Of a stretch of 64,000 bases of DNA, positions 1 to 20,400 are shown piece by piece; the first letter of the stretch is position 1, and the number at the start of each line of letters is the position of its first letter. Made by a program: the position numbers and the translations under genes. The stretch is from the NCBI GenBank assembly GCA_030522415.1, contig CM060105.1:13851206-13915205 (forward strand), read 5' to 3'. Under the pieces are notes generated by a model, which did not search any database, was not told where the DNA came from, and saw nothing but the letters and a program-made list of their open reading frames with translations. Source of the DNA: Channallabes apus. Lineage: Eukaryota; Chordata; Actinopteri; Siluriformes; Clariidae.

Positions 1-699
1 CATGCATAAAGGGTCAGGTGATCAACCAACAGCCTAAACTGTGCAAGGCAAGAATCTTTTTATGCTGTTTTTATGTTTTATCTTTTATGCTGTAGCAGTA
101 ATTGTAGATAAGTGTGCAGTAAAGTAGTCAGAACATGAATGTGATTCTTTGGTGAGCTGTAGTCTGTGACAGCCATGTTTGTAGACTGCTGTATTCTGGA
201 AAGTGTAAAGTATTTGTAAGACATTTTAATTAATTCTATTCTGTTCTGTTCTATTCTGTTCTATTCTATTATATTTACTTCCAACAAGCCACTGTTGGCA
301 AAAATCTATTCAATAATTTTTCAAATAGTATAATACTAGTATATACTAATAAATTAGTATAATTGTAGTTTCTATTTTTCTCACTTTTACTTTTGTGTAA
401 CTGCAAGGCGTGGCTGCCATAAACAAATTACACTCTTGCTCTCTCAGTGTAGTTCTTAGATTCGGTTTCTCTTTTCTTGACTTTCTCAACAACGACAAAT
501 CCCCAGGTAAAGCCATTCAGTCGTATTCTAGATTACAAAGCTAGGGTCTAAATATTAAATTAATAATTTGTTGACATACAGCAATAAAGTAGAAGAATTA
601 CATATTTAGTTCGAGCAACAGTTTTGTGTTATGCAGAACTGGTATATTATAAATATATCTTACAAATAAAATTGTCCTGTTATTGTACTGAGTAGAAGG
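1..699. other. 5' flank of copy A, no gene seen
   Basis: AT-rich sequence upstream of the first recognisable coding exon of copy A. It contains a short TTCTA/TTCTG-type pentamer run near 233-275. I see no open frame, RNA gene or transposon terminus. The promoter and any 5' untranslated exon of copy A should lie here or further left, but no element can be placed with confidence. Confidence 0.4.
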
Positions 700-8962
<8,263 letters not shown>

Positions 8963-9373
8963 CCACACTGGGCTAAATAAGCTTAAGTGTAAGACTTCAT
9001 GGTTTTTGTTTTTCATGGATTCATGAATTTTTCATGGATTCATGGATTTTTATTATTATTGTAATTTATCAGATTTTTTTCTTAGCTAAATTGTTAAGAT
9101 TTAAAACATAACATATAACTTGTGTACAGTGTTGGGTGTAAGGCATTACAAAGTTACAAAAAGTACTTGCATTACTTTTTTGATGAACGAGTAATGTAAC
9201 GCGTTAGGTCCACCATTTAAGTACTCAGCTATTTAGTTATATTTTCAAAAGTGTAATCCTTTATTTAGACATTTTATGTAATCCGTGAGCCAGACAGCAG
9301 CGATTCGGTTAGTGTGTGAAAGTCGTCCTACAAGCCCCACCCCTGATAACCCGCCCCCTCTTTTATTCCTGCT

Positions 9374-9599
9374 GTTATACCCCTATCTCACCTATGCGGT
9401 TTGACTCACAGTGAGAAGCGGTGTTAGGCACTGTGACCGTCTGACATTCTGCAAAGTTCTGCAAGGTCCACAAGCTTCCGCAAGGACTAATGCACAGAAA
9501 GATGGAAACATAATTACAGCGCCAAAACTCGCGTGAATCATGATGAACTGTACTTACAGTACGGCCACCGCGTGAAACTGTGTAGGTGAGATAGGGGTA
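9374..9599. mobile_element. Palindromic MITE with TACCCCTATCTCACCTA termini
   Basis: The left end TACCCCTATCTCACCTA near 9374 and right end TAGGTGAGATAGGGGTA near 9583-9599 are reverse complements, flanked by TTA on the left and TTAG on the right. A related element occurs at about 18964-19435. It is nested inside the hAT element, and its right flank overlaps the target site of the second hAT. Superfamily is uncertain (PIF/Harbinger with TTA, or piggyBac with TTAA). Confidence 0.65.
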
Positions 9600-9603
9600 T
9601 TAG

Positions 9604-10177
9604 CAGAGGTGTCAAGTAACGAAGTACAAATACTTCGTTACCTTACTTAAGTAGAAATTTTGGGTATCTATACTTTACTGGAGTAATTATTTTTCAGCCG
9701 ACTTTTTACTTCTACTCCTTACATTTTTAAGCAATTATCTGTACTTTCTACTCCTTACTTTTTAAAAACAGCCTCGTTACTCTATTTTTATGATCAGAAC
9801 GCGCAACCCCTCCGGTCGCATGACAAGAACGCGCACAACGTCCCCCCCGGTCACATGATCAGAACGCGCAGAACGCCCCCCCCCCCGTCACATGATCAGA
9901 ACGCGCACAACGCCCCCCCCCCTCGTCACATGATCAGAACGTGCACAACGCCCCCCCCCCCCCCCGTTGCATGATCAGAAAACGAGACCTTAATGCTTTT
10001 TTTCCCCCTCACGGTACTTTTACTTTTATACTTTAAGTAGTTTTGAAACCAGTACTTTTAAACTTTTACTTAAGTAAAAAGCTTGGGGTGATACTTCAAC
10101 TTCTAAAGAAGTATTTCTGAACCCTAGTATCTATACTTCTACTCAAGTAATGAATGTGAATACTTTTGACACCACTG
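9604..10177. mobile_element. Second hAT-type MITE with exact 8-bp target duplication
   Basis: Termini CAGAGGTGTCAAGTAACG... and ...TTTTGACACCACTG, flanked by identical GGTATTAG at 9596-9603 and 10178-10185. It inserted into the right edge of the preceding MITE, itself inside an older hAT: a three-level nest. It contains a GC-rich minisatellite. Confidence 0.92.
9790..9985. repeat. Minisatellite, about 5 units of 30-40 bp with variable poly-C tracts
   Basis: Unit core is CATGATCAGAACGCGCACAACG followed by a C tract that varies from a few to about 14 residues. The array is internal to the nested hAT MITE. Confidence 0.85.
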
Positions 10178-10404
10178 GGTATTAGTAGTTAACAGATTAA
10201 TGGCCAAACTTCACTGAGTGATGTGGGTAAATTCAATGACTAAAACAACATGCATGAGGAGTTTTCATTGGAATGGAAAAGTACACTAACTAGTTACTTT
10301 TATCAGAAAGTAATAATAGTAGTAGTACTGTAATACCTTTTAATGACAGTAATCTTTGTAATTAGTTACTTTAAAAGGTAATGTCCCCCAACACTGCTTG
10401 TGCA

Positions 10405-10690
10405 CCAAATAAGATAAACACATTGCTAAATAAATAAATTATTGATACATAAAATTGATGTTTAATGTTTGGTCTGTAATTTCAGTAATTTCGATCAGAT
10501 TCAAATGTTGATGCCCATAATAAAAATTATGGACGAAAGAATATAAAAATATATATTTTTGCCGTACATGGAAAATAAAGTATGTAAAATGAATTCATGT
10601 ACATTGGACAGTTATAGAATTTACACATTTTCTATGGGGTATATAGATACATCAGTTTTCCTTGGCCAAACGTTGAAAAGAGCTTATTTG

Positions 10691-10749
<59 letters not shown>

Positions 10750-11420
10750 TGCGTGTGCATGTGCATGTGATGTGTGTGTAATGCTTCGGCCAGCATATCT
10801 TAGCAACACCTGGGCCTTGTCTTAATGTAACTCATCTCCAGAGTGCAGAATTTATATTTTTGTCATGTTCCCATAATGATAGATAGATCCCAAATGGTTT
10901 GACCAAACTTCTTGATCTTTGATCAACCAGATTTTTACCAAATGGTTTCAAGCTGTTTCATGTAATATCTTGTTTTCCAATCAGATTAAAAATAAGTGCG
11001 CTAGGAGTCAGGGAAGCAATTCGATACCAAAAGGATCACCATAACTCAAAAATTAGGTGCGTTTTTAGCATTGGTGTAGATTATTTGATTGTTCACGGTT
11101 GATGTGGCAGACCTTTTTGATGTAAGTTCCATGGTAGTTTACATGAAATTGTGGGTGATAATGCCAGTTAATCAGAAATGTTGGGAAAACCATTGATCCA
11201 ATTCCTTAGAAAATTAATAGCAAAAGTCACACTGGGAGACACACCTGTACAACACTCATTAATTGCTAAAGCATTTTCTCTTCCAAAAATCCAATATTAC
11301 CAGACAACTAAACAATTACTGGAGGAATTGTGAAGTAGGACACAATGGTGCACCAATTTTCCTGGGAAAACACTGAAAATGGCTTCTTTCTAGCCCATGT
11401 GGTTACAAAGATATGATTAT
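10405..11420. other. AT-rich intergenic sequence with (TG)n
   Basis: No coding exon seen. It contains a long (GT)n tract at 10693-10745 that continues in degenerate form to about 10780. The rest is unannotatable by eye. Confidence 0.5.
10693..10780. repeat. (GT)n microsatellite
   Basis: Uninterrupted GT repeat of roughly 26 units followed by GC/GT-interrupted repeat. Confidence 0.95.
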
Positions 11421-11424
11421 GTAG

Positions 11425-11600
11425 AGTACATTCAGAAAGTATTCAGATACCTTTCACTTTTTTATATTTTTATCATTAATTTACTCATACCCAATGACAA
11501 CATAAAAGGAGAATTTTAGAAAGTTTTATAATAAAAAAAAAAGGTAACATATAAATATTGCATGTACTTATTGTAAGTATTCAAACCCTTCGCAACAAAT
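11425..11600. mobile_element. Tc1-like terminal-repeat relic
   Basis: TACATTCAGAAAGTATTCAG followed by ATACCTTTCACTTTTT is characteristic of the terminal repeat of a fish Tc1 family different from the full copies in this window. GTAAGTATTCAAACCCTTCG near 11572 could be the opposite end of a small deletion derivative. No transposase. Confidence 0.5.
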
Positions 11601-11939
11601 GTCAAGGGCGAGACTGAACAGGATGGAACCCAATTGCAGAAAAGCAGATTTCTTTGCAGTTTTATCAAAACACTGATGCAAGAAGAGTAATGCAAAGATG
11701 TTCTTGTACAGTTAGTATGTGACAGGAGCTCAGGAATAAATGGGGGAAATCCCCTATGCTTTTATGCAAGGTGGAGCAATGATGTAGGTGGAATTCTGCG
11801 TACCTTGAAGTAACGTGTGTGGGGAATGCCCTTGGGTTGAATGACAAAGTTTTGAGCGAAGACGAAACAGCACAATAGCCAGCCCTGTGTTGATCTGCTT
11901 CACAAACAGAGGAGGAAAATCCAGTGCACAGAGCAAGCA

Positions 11940-12055
11940 GCTGAAGACTATCACGTGTTTCCTCCATGCCCTGTGACGCCAGCCAACCATATCCTTTTGA
12001 ACTGCTCGCTCACGCATTGTTGGGAGCAGTGAAACACAGTTTGAGTTGTTTTTAA
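11940..12055 (-). repeat. Fragment of tRNA-headed SINE family 2
   Basis: GAACTGCTCGCTCACGCA with its surroundings matches the middle of the SINEs at 30250-30680 and 60745-61195. Head and tail are missing. Confidence 0.5.
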
Positions 12056-12235
12056 CCCAGCTGCTGGGTAAATATTGGACCAACTACATGCTCGGTTAAT
12101 TTAACTCAGCAAAATGGGTTATTTGTTTAAACTAGAAAGATGGGTTAAATGGGTCATATTTAACTATAATGCTATAATGGGTTAATTCTACCACATAAAT
12201 TGGTTATTATTATTTTCATGTTTTACAGTGAATCA

Positions 12236-12602
12236 TTCATTCATTCATCTTCTATACCGCTTAATCCTGTGTTCAGGGTCGCAGGGGACCTAGAGCCTAT
12301 CCCAGGAGACTTCGGGCACTAGGCGGGGTACACCCTGGACAGGGTGCCAATCCATCGCAGGGCACACACACATACACACACTCACACACCCAATCAACCC
12401 AATCACACACTACGGGCAATTTAGGAATGCCAATTAGCCTAACCTGCATATCTTTGGACTGTGGGAGGAAACCGGAGTACCCGGAGGAAACCCACCAAGC
12501 ACGGGGTGAACATGCAAACTCCATGCACACAGAGACGGGAATCGAACCCAGACCCTGGAGGTGCAAGGCGACAGTGCTAACCACTACACCACCGTGCCGC
12601 CA
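12236..12602 (-). mobile_element. SINE family 1, full length
   Basis: On the minus strand it begins with a tRNA-like head (GGCGGCACGGTGGTGTAGTG, A-box-like GTGGTTAGC, B-box-like GGTTCGATTCC), continues through CTCCGGTTTCCTCCCACAGT and ends GCGGTATAGAAGATGAATGAATG. Direct repeat ACAGTGAATCA flanks it (about 12225-12235 and 12603-12613). Any frames here (for example 12297-12584) are fortuitous. Confidence 0.88.
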
Positions 12603-12713
12603 ACAGTGAATCAGTATTAAAAAAAAAGAAAACTACACATGTCTATTAAACAGTTAAATTGATATACTGATCTATTACAAAAAAACTTCCAAGTTTTGCA
12701 AACCATACATATA

Positions 12714-14335
12714 CAGTGGTGTGAAAAACTATTTGCCCCCTCCTGATTTCTTATTCTTTTGCATGTTTGTCACACAAAATGTTTCTGATCATCAAACACA
12801 TTTAACTATTAGTCAAAGATAACACAAGTAAACACAAAATGCAGTTTTTAAATGAGGGGTTCTATTATTTAGGGAGAAAAAAAATCCAAACCTACATGGC
12901 CCTGTGTGAAAAAGTAATTGCCCCCTGAACCTAATAACTGGTTGGGCCACCCTTAGCAGCAATAACTGCAATCAAGCGTTTGCGATAACTTGCAACGAGT
13001 CTTTTACAGCGCTCTGGAGGAATTTTGGCCCACTCATCTTTGCAGAATTGTTGTAATTCAGCTTTATTTGAGGGGTTTTCTAGCATGAACCGCCTTTTTA
13101 AGGTCATGCCACAACATCTCAATAGGATTCAGGTCAGGACTTTGACTAGGCCACTCCAAAGTCTTCATTTTGTTTTTCTTCAGCCATGCAGAGGTGGATT
13201 TGCTGGTGTGTTTTGGGTCATTGTCCTGCTGCAGCACCCAAGATCGCTTCAGCTTGAGTTGACGAACAGATGGCCGGACATTCTCCTTCAGGATTTTTTG
13301 GTAGACAGTAGAATTCATGGTTCCATTTATCACAGCAAGCCTTCCAGGTCCTGAAGCAGCAAAACAACCTCAGACCATCACACTACCACCACCATATTTT
13401 ACTGTTGGTATGATGTTCTTTTTCTGAAATGCTGTGTTACTTTTACGCCAGATGTAACGGGACACGCACCTTCCAAAAAGTTCAACTTTTGTCTCGTCGG
13501 TCCACAAGGTATTTTCCCAAAAGTCTTGGCAATCATTGAAATTTTTTTTTTAGCAAAACTGAGACGAGCCTTAATGTTCTTTTTGCTTAAAAGTGGTTTG
13601 TGCCTTGGAAATCTGCCATGCAAGCCGTTTTTGCCCAGTCTCTTTCTTATGGTGGAGTCGTGAACACTGACCTTAATTGAGGCAAGTGAGGCCTGCAGTT
13701 CTTTAGATGTTGTCCTAGGGTCTTTTGTGGCCTCTCGGATGAGTTGTCTCTGCGCTCTTGGGGTAATTTTGGTCGGCCGACCACTCCTGGGAAGGTTCAC
13801 CACTGTTCCATGTTTTTGCCATTTGTGGATAATGGCTCTCACTGTGGTTCGCTGGAGTCCCAAAGCTTTAGAAATGGCTTTATAACCTTTACCAGACTGA
13901 TAGATCTCAATTACTTTTGTTCTCATTTGTTTCTGAATTTCTTTGGATCTTGGCATGATGTCTAGCTTTTGAGGTGCTTTTGGTCTACTTCTCTGTGTCA
14001 GGTAGCTCCTATTTAAGTGATTTCTTGATTGAAACAGGTGTGGCAGTAATCAGGCCTGGGGGTGACTACAGAAAATGAACTCAGGTGTGATAAACCACAG
14101 TTAAGTTATTTTTTAACAAGGGGGGCAATCACTTTTTCACACAGGGCCATGTAGATTTGGAGGTATTTTTCTCCCTTAATAACATAAACCTTCATTTAAA
14201 AACTGCAGTTTGTGTTCAATTATGTTATCTTTGACTAATAGTTAACGGTTTTTGATGAGCAGAAACATTTAAGTGTGACAAACATGCAAAAGAATAAGAA
14301 ATCAGGAAGGGGGCAAATAGTTTTTCACACCACTG
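12714..14335 (-). mobile_element. Full-length Tc1/mariner element (Tc1 copy 2)
   Basis: The 1,622-bp element is flanked by TA on both sides (12712-12713, 14336-14337). Long terminal inverted repeats of about 215 bp start CAGTGGTGTGAAAAACTATT and contain a second CTTTTTCACACAGG-type copy of the outer motif internally, the inverted-repeat/direct-repeat arrangement of fish Tc1 elements. It carries a broken transposase on the minus strand. Confidence 0.93.
12931..13956 (-). pseudogene. Tc1 transposase, frameshifted
   Basis: Starts at ATG 13956-13954 with MPRSKEIQKQM and a paired-like DNA-binding region (GKGYKAISKALGL, LPRSGRPTKI, then [13 protein letters not shown]). The frame is lost in a homopolymer near 13545. 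Catalytic motifs continue in another frame ([26 protein letters not shown]), followed by a further disruption near 13070 before the C-terminal [14 protein letters not shown] block. Not functional as written. Confidence 0.88.
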
Positions 14336-14547
14336 TATGCAATAAACAACATCCTATTAAATGTTCATAGAAAAAAAAATCTGAAAAAAAATATTTTCAA
14401 AAGCACAAGAGCAGATAATCAACAGCGACATCATCAACAGCTTCTACAGAGCAAAACTATCCAGCCCTGGTCTCATTGTAACATACAAACACTGTCTATG
14501 ACTTTTCAGGCAGTCCTCGCTATTTCACAGCAACATTACAAACAGTC

Positions 14548-14770
14548 CTATTCAGGAGCACACTGCTTTGGATAGTTAATGTCAAAAATATAAAATGCCT
14601 TGAAGCACACATCAACTGCCCCAAGTAGTGTGCATTGCTCCAGAGCCTGTCGCAGCAGAATGACGAATGTCTGAGAGCAGCGCTGGTCATTATCTCCCAA
14701 CGTCAGGATGTAGGGGTACGGCCTCGACACTTCAGCCTGCTGGAGGTATTCCACCATGTTGGTTCCAACC
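14548..14770 (-). CDS. Terminal exon of an unidentified gene (unit B copy)
   Basis: Minus-strand exon bounded by acceptor TTTCTAAG at about 14771-14778 and stop TAG at 14548-14550. It encodes VGTNMVEYLQQAEV, YPYILTLGDND, FVILLRQALEQC and AVDVCFKAFYIFDINYPKQC. I do not recognise a named family, though I associate this kind of FDINYPKQ-type terminus with uncharacterised fish proteins. The preceding exon appears to end KYK|GT at about 15262 (CTTGTATTTAACG on the plus strand). In unit B that exon is cut by a SINE at 15293, so this gene is probably a truncated duplicate. Unit C has the matching exon at 36318-36513. Confidence 0.5.
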
Positions 14771-15261
14771 TTAGAAAGAAAGAAATTAATGAAAGTAAAA
14801 ATTTTGTTGAATAGCAAAGATTAAACTTAATAAGACTATCAATTTAGTGTGAAATAGGATTGATACTAAATAAAAAATGACAAAGCTGCCCATTAAGATA
14901 GGATATAGGCAACTGTAAAGTTTTTAAAGTTGCGTAGCAACCTAACTAAATGCCTCTGTCATGCTAGCACTACAGTTAACAGTTTAGCGTTCATTCATCA
15001 CTTCACCATCTTCGTAACCCTGCAAACATTCTACAGAGAAAGCTAAAAAGCTCAGACATCTTAGCCGTTTCTTTCATACACAGGTGGGGTGGCTAGCAGC
15101 TATTCTCAGCTAAATTATCATCCAGTACCTCAGTACCTCAGACCAGCCGGAAAGTTTGTGTGTAACCTTAACACGGTAACAGTAATAAATGTTACATATA
15201 GTAATAATTTTTCAGTCATATGTGAATTAGGTGAGTGAACATGTGTATACAGACCTTGTAT

Positions 15262-15292
15262 TTAACGCCATTTCCCCTTAAATGCACGAGAA
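15262..15292 (-). pseudogene. Truncated upstream exon of the unidentified gene (unit B)
   Basis: On the minus strand, CTTCTCGTGCATTTAAG leads to GTTAAATACAAG|GTCTGTAT (donor). The unit C counterpart extends much further upstream (42428 onward). In B, a SINE piece replaces it from 15293. Confidence 0.5.
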
Positions 15293-15543
15293 GTGGGTTT
15301 CCTCCGGGTTCTCCGGTTTCCTCCCACAGTCCAAAGATATGCAGGTTAGGCTAATTGGCGTTCCTAAATTGCCCGTAGTGTGTGATTGGGTGTGTGAGTG
15401 TGTGTATGTGTGCCCTGCGATGGATTGGCACGCTGTCCAGAGTGTACCCCGCCTAGTGCCCGAAGTCTCCTGGGATAGGCTCCAGGTCCCCCGCGACCCT
15501 GAACACAGGATTAAGCGGTATAGAAAATGAATGAATGAATGAA
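15293..15543 (+). mobile_element. SINE family 1, 3' half only
   Basis: Runs from TGGGTTTCCTCCGGG to the (ATGA)n tail and is followed by AAGTCTTATTTC. The matching 5' half of the same ancestral insertion survives in unit C at 42675-42927, preceded there by AAGTCTTATTTC. Confidence 0.85.
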
Positions 15544-17418
15544 GTCTTATTTCATACAACTTGAGTTAGAGAACGTACAAGTTGCATGAGAACAAGTTTG
15601 AGCATGCAAGAGAAATTGTGGTTTTAATTCAGGATTGTGGCAGAAATATGAAGAGGTTTGTATGATTTTTAATTGCCATTATTCAAATGCACAGAGCTGC
15701 AGGCCCACATTTCTAAGTTACAGAATGGCATAATTTTCTGATCACGGCATTGAATGTACAAGTTTTTTATGAAAACTAGAATAAATTAACAATTGTGAAA
15801 AAAATTATGAAGTTAAAATATTCACCTCAAAATAAAAAAAAAAGAAAATGCTAGCAAAGTCATTATATTTCTGAAAATCTTTTATTCCTGATTTGTCTGA
15901 TTCTAATCAAAACATACTCTCTTATATATTATACACTTAAAATTATAAGCTCATATTTATCAGCTGCTTATCAAGTCAATCTCTTCTTGGTAACGTCTAT
16001 CATTTAAAGATATGATTGAGTCACTTCACCCCAAACCTGATTAATATTTCAGTGACAGAATTATGCACTTCAAATCTTCTTCTATATATTTTCTCCTTCA
16101 GCAAAGCTAATCACGACAAGAAGCAAGCTCTTGTTTGATAGCATGATACTTACAGAGTGTGTGTGTATATGATGGCTGATCATTGCCAGACTAATGTATC
16201 CAGAAGACCCAGAATTATGTCCAAAAGAACCAGCTGTTATACCCTGAGGTTTTCACAGATGGATGTCGGTATTTTACTAAATCTGGTGATTGAGCATCAG
16301 AAATTAAACTGAAAGAGGCTCCATTTCACTTTACAACTGTCTGTACTGGCATTTGGCATTATAAATATAATATAAATATGAGGTAAAATAAAAGGAATGA
16401 GGATATGGAGAAAGAAATAGTGTTCAAGAAAAAAATCTTGTAAAAACACAGATAAGAAATGCACAAGTCCAGCTGATAACTTTTGTGTACTTTTTCTTTT
16501 CTTATGTAATGCCACACTGAATTCATACATTTTATGAACATTAACATGAAGCAGAAATATTTATTTAAAGAATTACATTTTAAAAACAGTTTCTTTGAAG
16601 AAACGTGTCAGGGCTTTTGCTAGCTTCTGCCAAATAAACGACACTTTAGTTACTTGAAGTTACTTAAAGAGCTCACCTATACATACTACATGCATACTAC
16701 TACTACACAATACTGTACAATAATACATTCTATTATTACTATTATATTAATATAATATACATCAAACTATTTTTTTAAGTGTGTAAAGTGTGTATAGGAG
16801 ATTCTCACTTAACGCCTTTTGCAGTAAAGACAAAAACAGGAACAACTTTTTACGTTAAATAGTGTAAAAACTGTAACCAAGAACTAGAACAAGAAATAAT
16901 TTTTTTAAATAATTTATTTATAAATAATTAATATTAATATTATTTATCACTGTACATTACTACAAAGCCAGTGCAGTGAATCGTGTAACCTGAAACAGCA
17001 GGAGATCACAGAAGGAACTGTATTAGTGTATTGTAAAATACATGCCTGTAAGACATCCCTACACACACACAAAAGAAAAAAAAAAGAAACGAAAGAATAA
17101 ATCACAGAAGAATAAGGAATGTGAGATTTTAGGATGCACATGTACAACATTAATTCCCTGCATTATAAAGGTATATAACATGTTAAGATGTGTATAATTT
17201 AGTTATATAACAATATAAAGAATTGTTCCATAATTTGGAGCTTTGACTTACTAAAATACCTGCATCCAAAAACAATAATAAACAGATTAAAAAAAAAAAA
17301 AAAAAAAAAAGCTGAATCACAGAAAATAAGTTCACTTAAATAGGTGTGATGCAATGTAAAATTTAAATGAAGAATTTAGGCATTCAATGATTAAGCCTTC
17401 CAATAAAATGCACAAATG
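15544..17418. other. Intergenic sequence between the unidentified gene and copy B stop codon
   Basis: AT-rich and conserved in unit C (42927-44560). It must hold the 3' untranslated region and polyadenylation site of copy B on the minus strand. AATAAA-like signals exist on that strand (for example near 16912), but none can be chosen. Poly(A) tract at 17290-17309. Confidence 0.5.
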
Positions 17419-20400
17419 CTACTCAATTTTAAAGATGGTGTTAAAATCTTCCTCAAAATTCTTTTTCAATTTGGCTCCCGAATTATCCTGAAAACACACA
17501 AGCATTGGGTATATGTATAAAGAAAATTTAAAGTTTCTAAGCAAGGGCATGCTTTCAAATGTTATAATTAACAATGTATGATCAGCATGAAGCTAACTTG
17601 CAAGAATAAACTATTTATTAGCAAGATCATCTCCAAGTCTTGGGTGATTTATGTTATATTAATTACATGAAAAAATCTTAACAAATTTAATGCATTTAAT
17701 TTAGCATACATTTGTTTTGTAAAAACAAATTTTTGACAGATATAAATATCAATCTATAATTTAATAATTAATCTGCATTTAAAATTGTAATTAAAAAAAA
17801 TATTTATTTGGACAGGGTTAGCTCAGTGGCTTTGTACTACTGATCAGAAGCTCTGAAGTTCAAACTCCACCACCACCCATGTCCAAGGTCCTTAACCCTC
17901 AACTGCTCCAAATTTATGCCACTCTGGATAAGAGCATCTACCAAATGGTGTAAATGTAAACATATTTGTATTATACCTTGTTAAAAGTCTTGTTGTTGTT
18001 GAAGATGACGTCTATGTCATTTACAAACTGTCCCACTGTTCTGTACTCATTTTTCTGCAGTTTAACCTTCACTTTGTCCAGCCACATGGGGTTGGAGATC
18101 ATACTGCTGTATCTCGGCTCCTGCACAAGGACAAGGTTTAACAAACGCTCTGTTAGATTTGTGTTGGGGCTAAAACCTGTTTAACAGCAGCTATATATAC
18201 TATAGCATAAAATATTCAATTAAATTATCATTTATATACTGTAAATTTTACTGCAATAAATAATTGGGTTAAACAAATGTGGAGCATAAAGAAGTTTCTT
18301 ACCTTTTCAGTAGGGTCGTGAGCAAACATCTGGTTCGTATCGGCCTTATACAAGCGCAATAGCAAATAGTCACAGCGCTGATGGAGAAAACAGAAATAAT
18401 CAGGGCCCGGTTTCTCGATAACGCACACTATTCGCGCGCTAAGAAGACTCTTAAGATATATCTTACGTTAAGTGATAACTTTTCTAAGTGTATTTCTCGA
18501 ACTGTCTCTTAGGAGTCTTCTTAAGTCGCTGCCTCTTACGTCCGACGTTACGCGGCGCTGTCTACAGTGAAGGTCCTGAATTAGCGGACATCGGTGGCTC
18601 TGGAATCGATTTTTCACTCCTTTTGCATGACAGTGTTAAGAAAGACGGCACTTTCTATGCAAATTAAACATTGCACTAAATTCTTTTAATAGCGTTTATT
18701 TCGACATGTGTTAACTTAACAATAACATGTCATAATAGACAAATATATAAATTAATATTAATTAATATAATAATATAATATATAATATTTTCATGTAACA
18801 TGTGGCTGTGAAACGAACGGGGTTTTACAATCATAGTTGATGGACAAACAGCTGATAACACTCTTCACCAGCTTCAGAAACAATGTGAAGTGTCAGTTGT
18901 TGGGGTTGTACTGTATAGCGCACTTATGGAATGAATACGATGAGATGACAGAGTGGAGGTTTAATACCCCTATCTCACCTACGCGGGGCCGTAAGTGCGG
19001 TTCATTATGATTCGGCGCGAGTTTTGGTGCTGTTATTACGTTTCCATTTTACCACGCAAAAAAAATAAACATGCGGAAGCTCGCGGACCTGGCAGATCTT
19101 CGCGGACCGTCGGGCGCCGGTCACTCGAGGCAAATCACGATGCCTAATACCCCTCTCTCACCTGTGTGGCCGGACTCATCTCCGTGAGCTGCTGCGATTG
19201 CCCACGACGTTCCTTTAACGTTCCGCGACGTTCTGCAAAGTCTGCAAGCTTCCGCGAGGACCAGCAAAAAAAATAAACGTATAATTTTTCACGCGGAAAG
19301 TTGGAAACGTAATCACAGCGCAAAAACTCGGGGTGAATCATGATCAAGCCTACGGCCACAGCGCGAGACCGTGCATGCAGGAGACTCGCATCTCACAGCG
19401 AGTCAAACTGCATAAGTGAATACTGTAGGGGTATTAAACATTACAATCACACAGAAACATGAATGGATGCGGGGTTTGAATCTCCCAAGGTTATTTTCTC
19501 ATTTAACTAAATCAAATTTCATGAAAATAAAACGTGTCAAAAGAAAAACCCATAAAGTCATGGATAATGGCTAATGAGCAATGAAACATATTTTAAACAA
19601 AAAGCAGCGAGCAGCTGGACATCGGGACGGGGAGTGTACAGTAAGTACAGTAAGTACAGTAAGTACGACGCGTTGGCCTGGCACGCGCAGGTCTGAGCAG
19701 CTCAAGAAGCTCCATAATCTGTTGCCTTGAAAGGCAAAACGTTTATTTTATATATTTTTTAATAACGGCCACGGGGAAAATATGAAAAGGGCTGAAGTTT
19801 TGTCTAAAGGAAACATGTACATGACCCACACGGCTCCACGGACCGCGCCGTCTTCAGTTTAAAACAACACCACGCTGTATCGCTGCCTAATTGTTCGCCA
19901 CCTGTTTAATATTAATTGTGATTGGCAATTTTAATGCATTAGTCACATTATGAAATAGGCTAATTAAAAGTCACTCTATTAGTTCTGATATCAAATAAAA
20001 TAATATTCTTAAACAGGTCTACAGTATATTCCATCATTAATACGACTTTGATAACGTGCCATAATGTGTTTGCACACCGCTGATTTATAAAGAATGCTGC
20101 TCAGTGGCGGCGACTAGCGTCTTGAGCTGAAACTACGCTAAGTATGAGTTAAGGTTGGTCCAGACCAACCTTACGAACGTGTGACTTAGCTAAGAGATAC
20201 TTAGCGTAAGAACGTTTCGAGAAATGCGCCATAAAGTTAAGAGAGAGGTTAAGGTACGACTTAAGAACTACTTAGAGATAAGAAGCTTTCGAGAAACCGG
20301 GCCCAGAACCGTAACTGTATGAATGTGCATAAGTATTGTGTGTGTGTGTGTGTGTGTGTGTGTACCATAATGTTCATGGAAACAGGACTGTCCAAAGCGC

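Larger units (their letters stand above)
9127..10396. mobile_element. Non-autonomous hAT element (outer)
   Basis: Termini CAGTGTTGGG at 9127 and CCCAACACTG ending at 10396, flanked by 8-bp sites CTTGTGTA (9119-9126) and CTTGTGCA (10397-10404), 7/8 identical. The 8-bp duplication and CAGTG...CACTG ends are diagnostic of the hAT superfamily. No transposase frame is visible. Other elements are nested inside it. Confidence 0.9.
18404..20303. mobile_element. PIF/Harbinger-like non-autonomous element in intron 12 of copy B
   Basis: Terminal inverted repeats GGCCCGGTTTCTCGA... (18404) and ...TCGAGAAACCGGGCC (20303), with 3-bp target duplication CAG at 18401-18403 and 20304-20306 (CWG is a PIF/Harbinger site type). 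Unit C has a single CAG at the orthologous site, showing the unoccupied state. No transposase frame is visible; a MITE and a palindrome lie inside. Confidence 0.88.

Noticed and set aside
455..475. Possible interferon-response element upstream of copy A (GGTTTCTCTTTTC)
   Set aside because: The half-site spacing is 3 nt rather than the usual 2, and the equivalent is not seen upstream of copies B and C.
9790..9985. Regular repeats resembling a CRISPR-like array
   Set aside because: Units are contiguous with variable C tracts and no unique spacers, inside a eukaryotic transposon: a minisatellite.
11665..12083. Two overlapping minus-strand frames of 100-109 codons
   Set aside because: No motif, splice support or conservation; they overlap a SINE fragment and repeat-like sequence.
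12297..12609. Open frames with a recurrent [20 protein letters not shown] peptide
   Set aside because: They are translations of SINE family 1 and appear at every copy of it.
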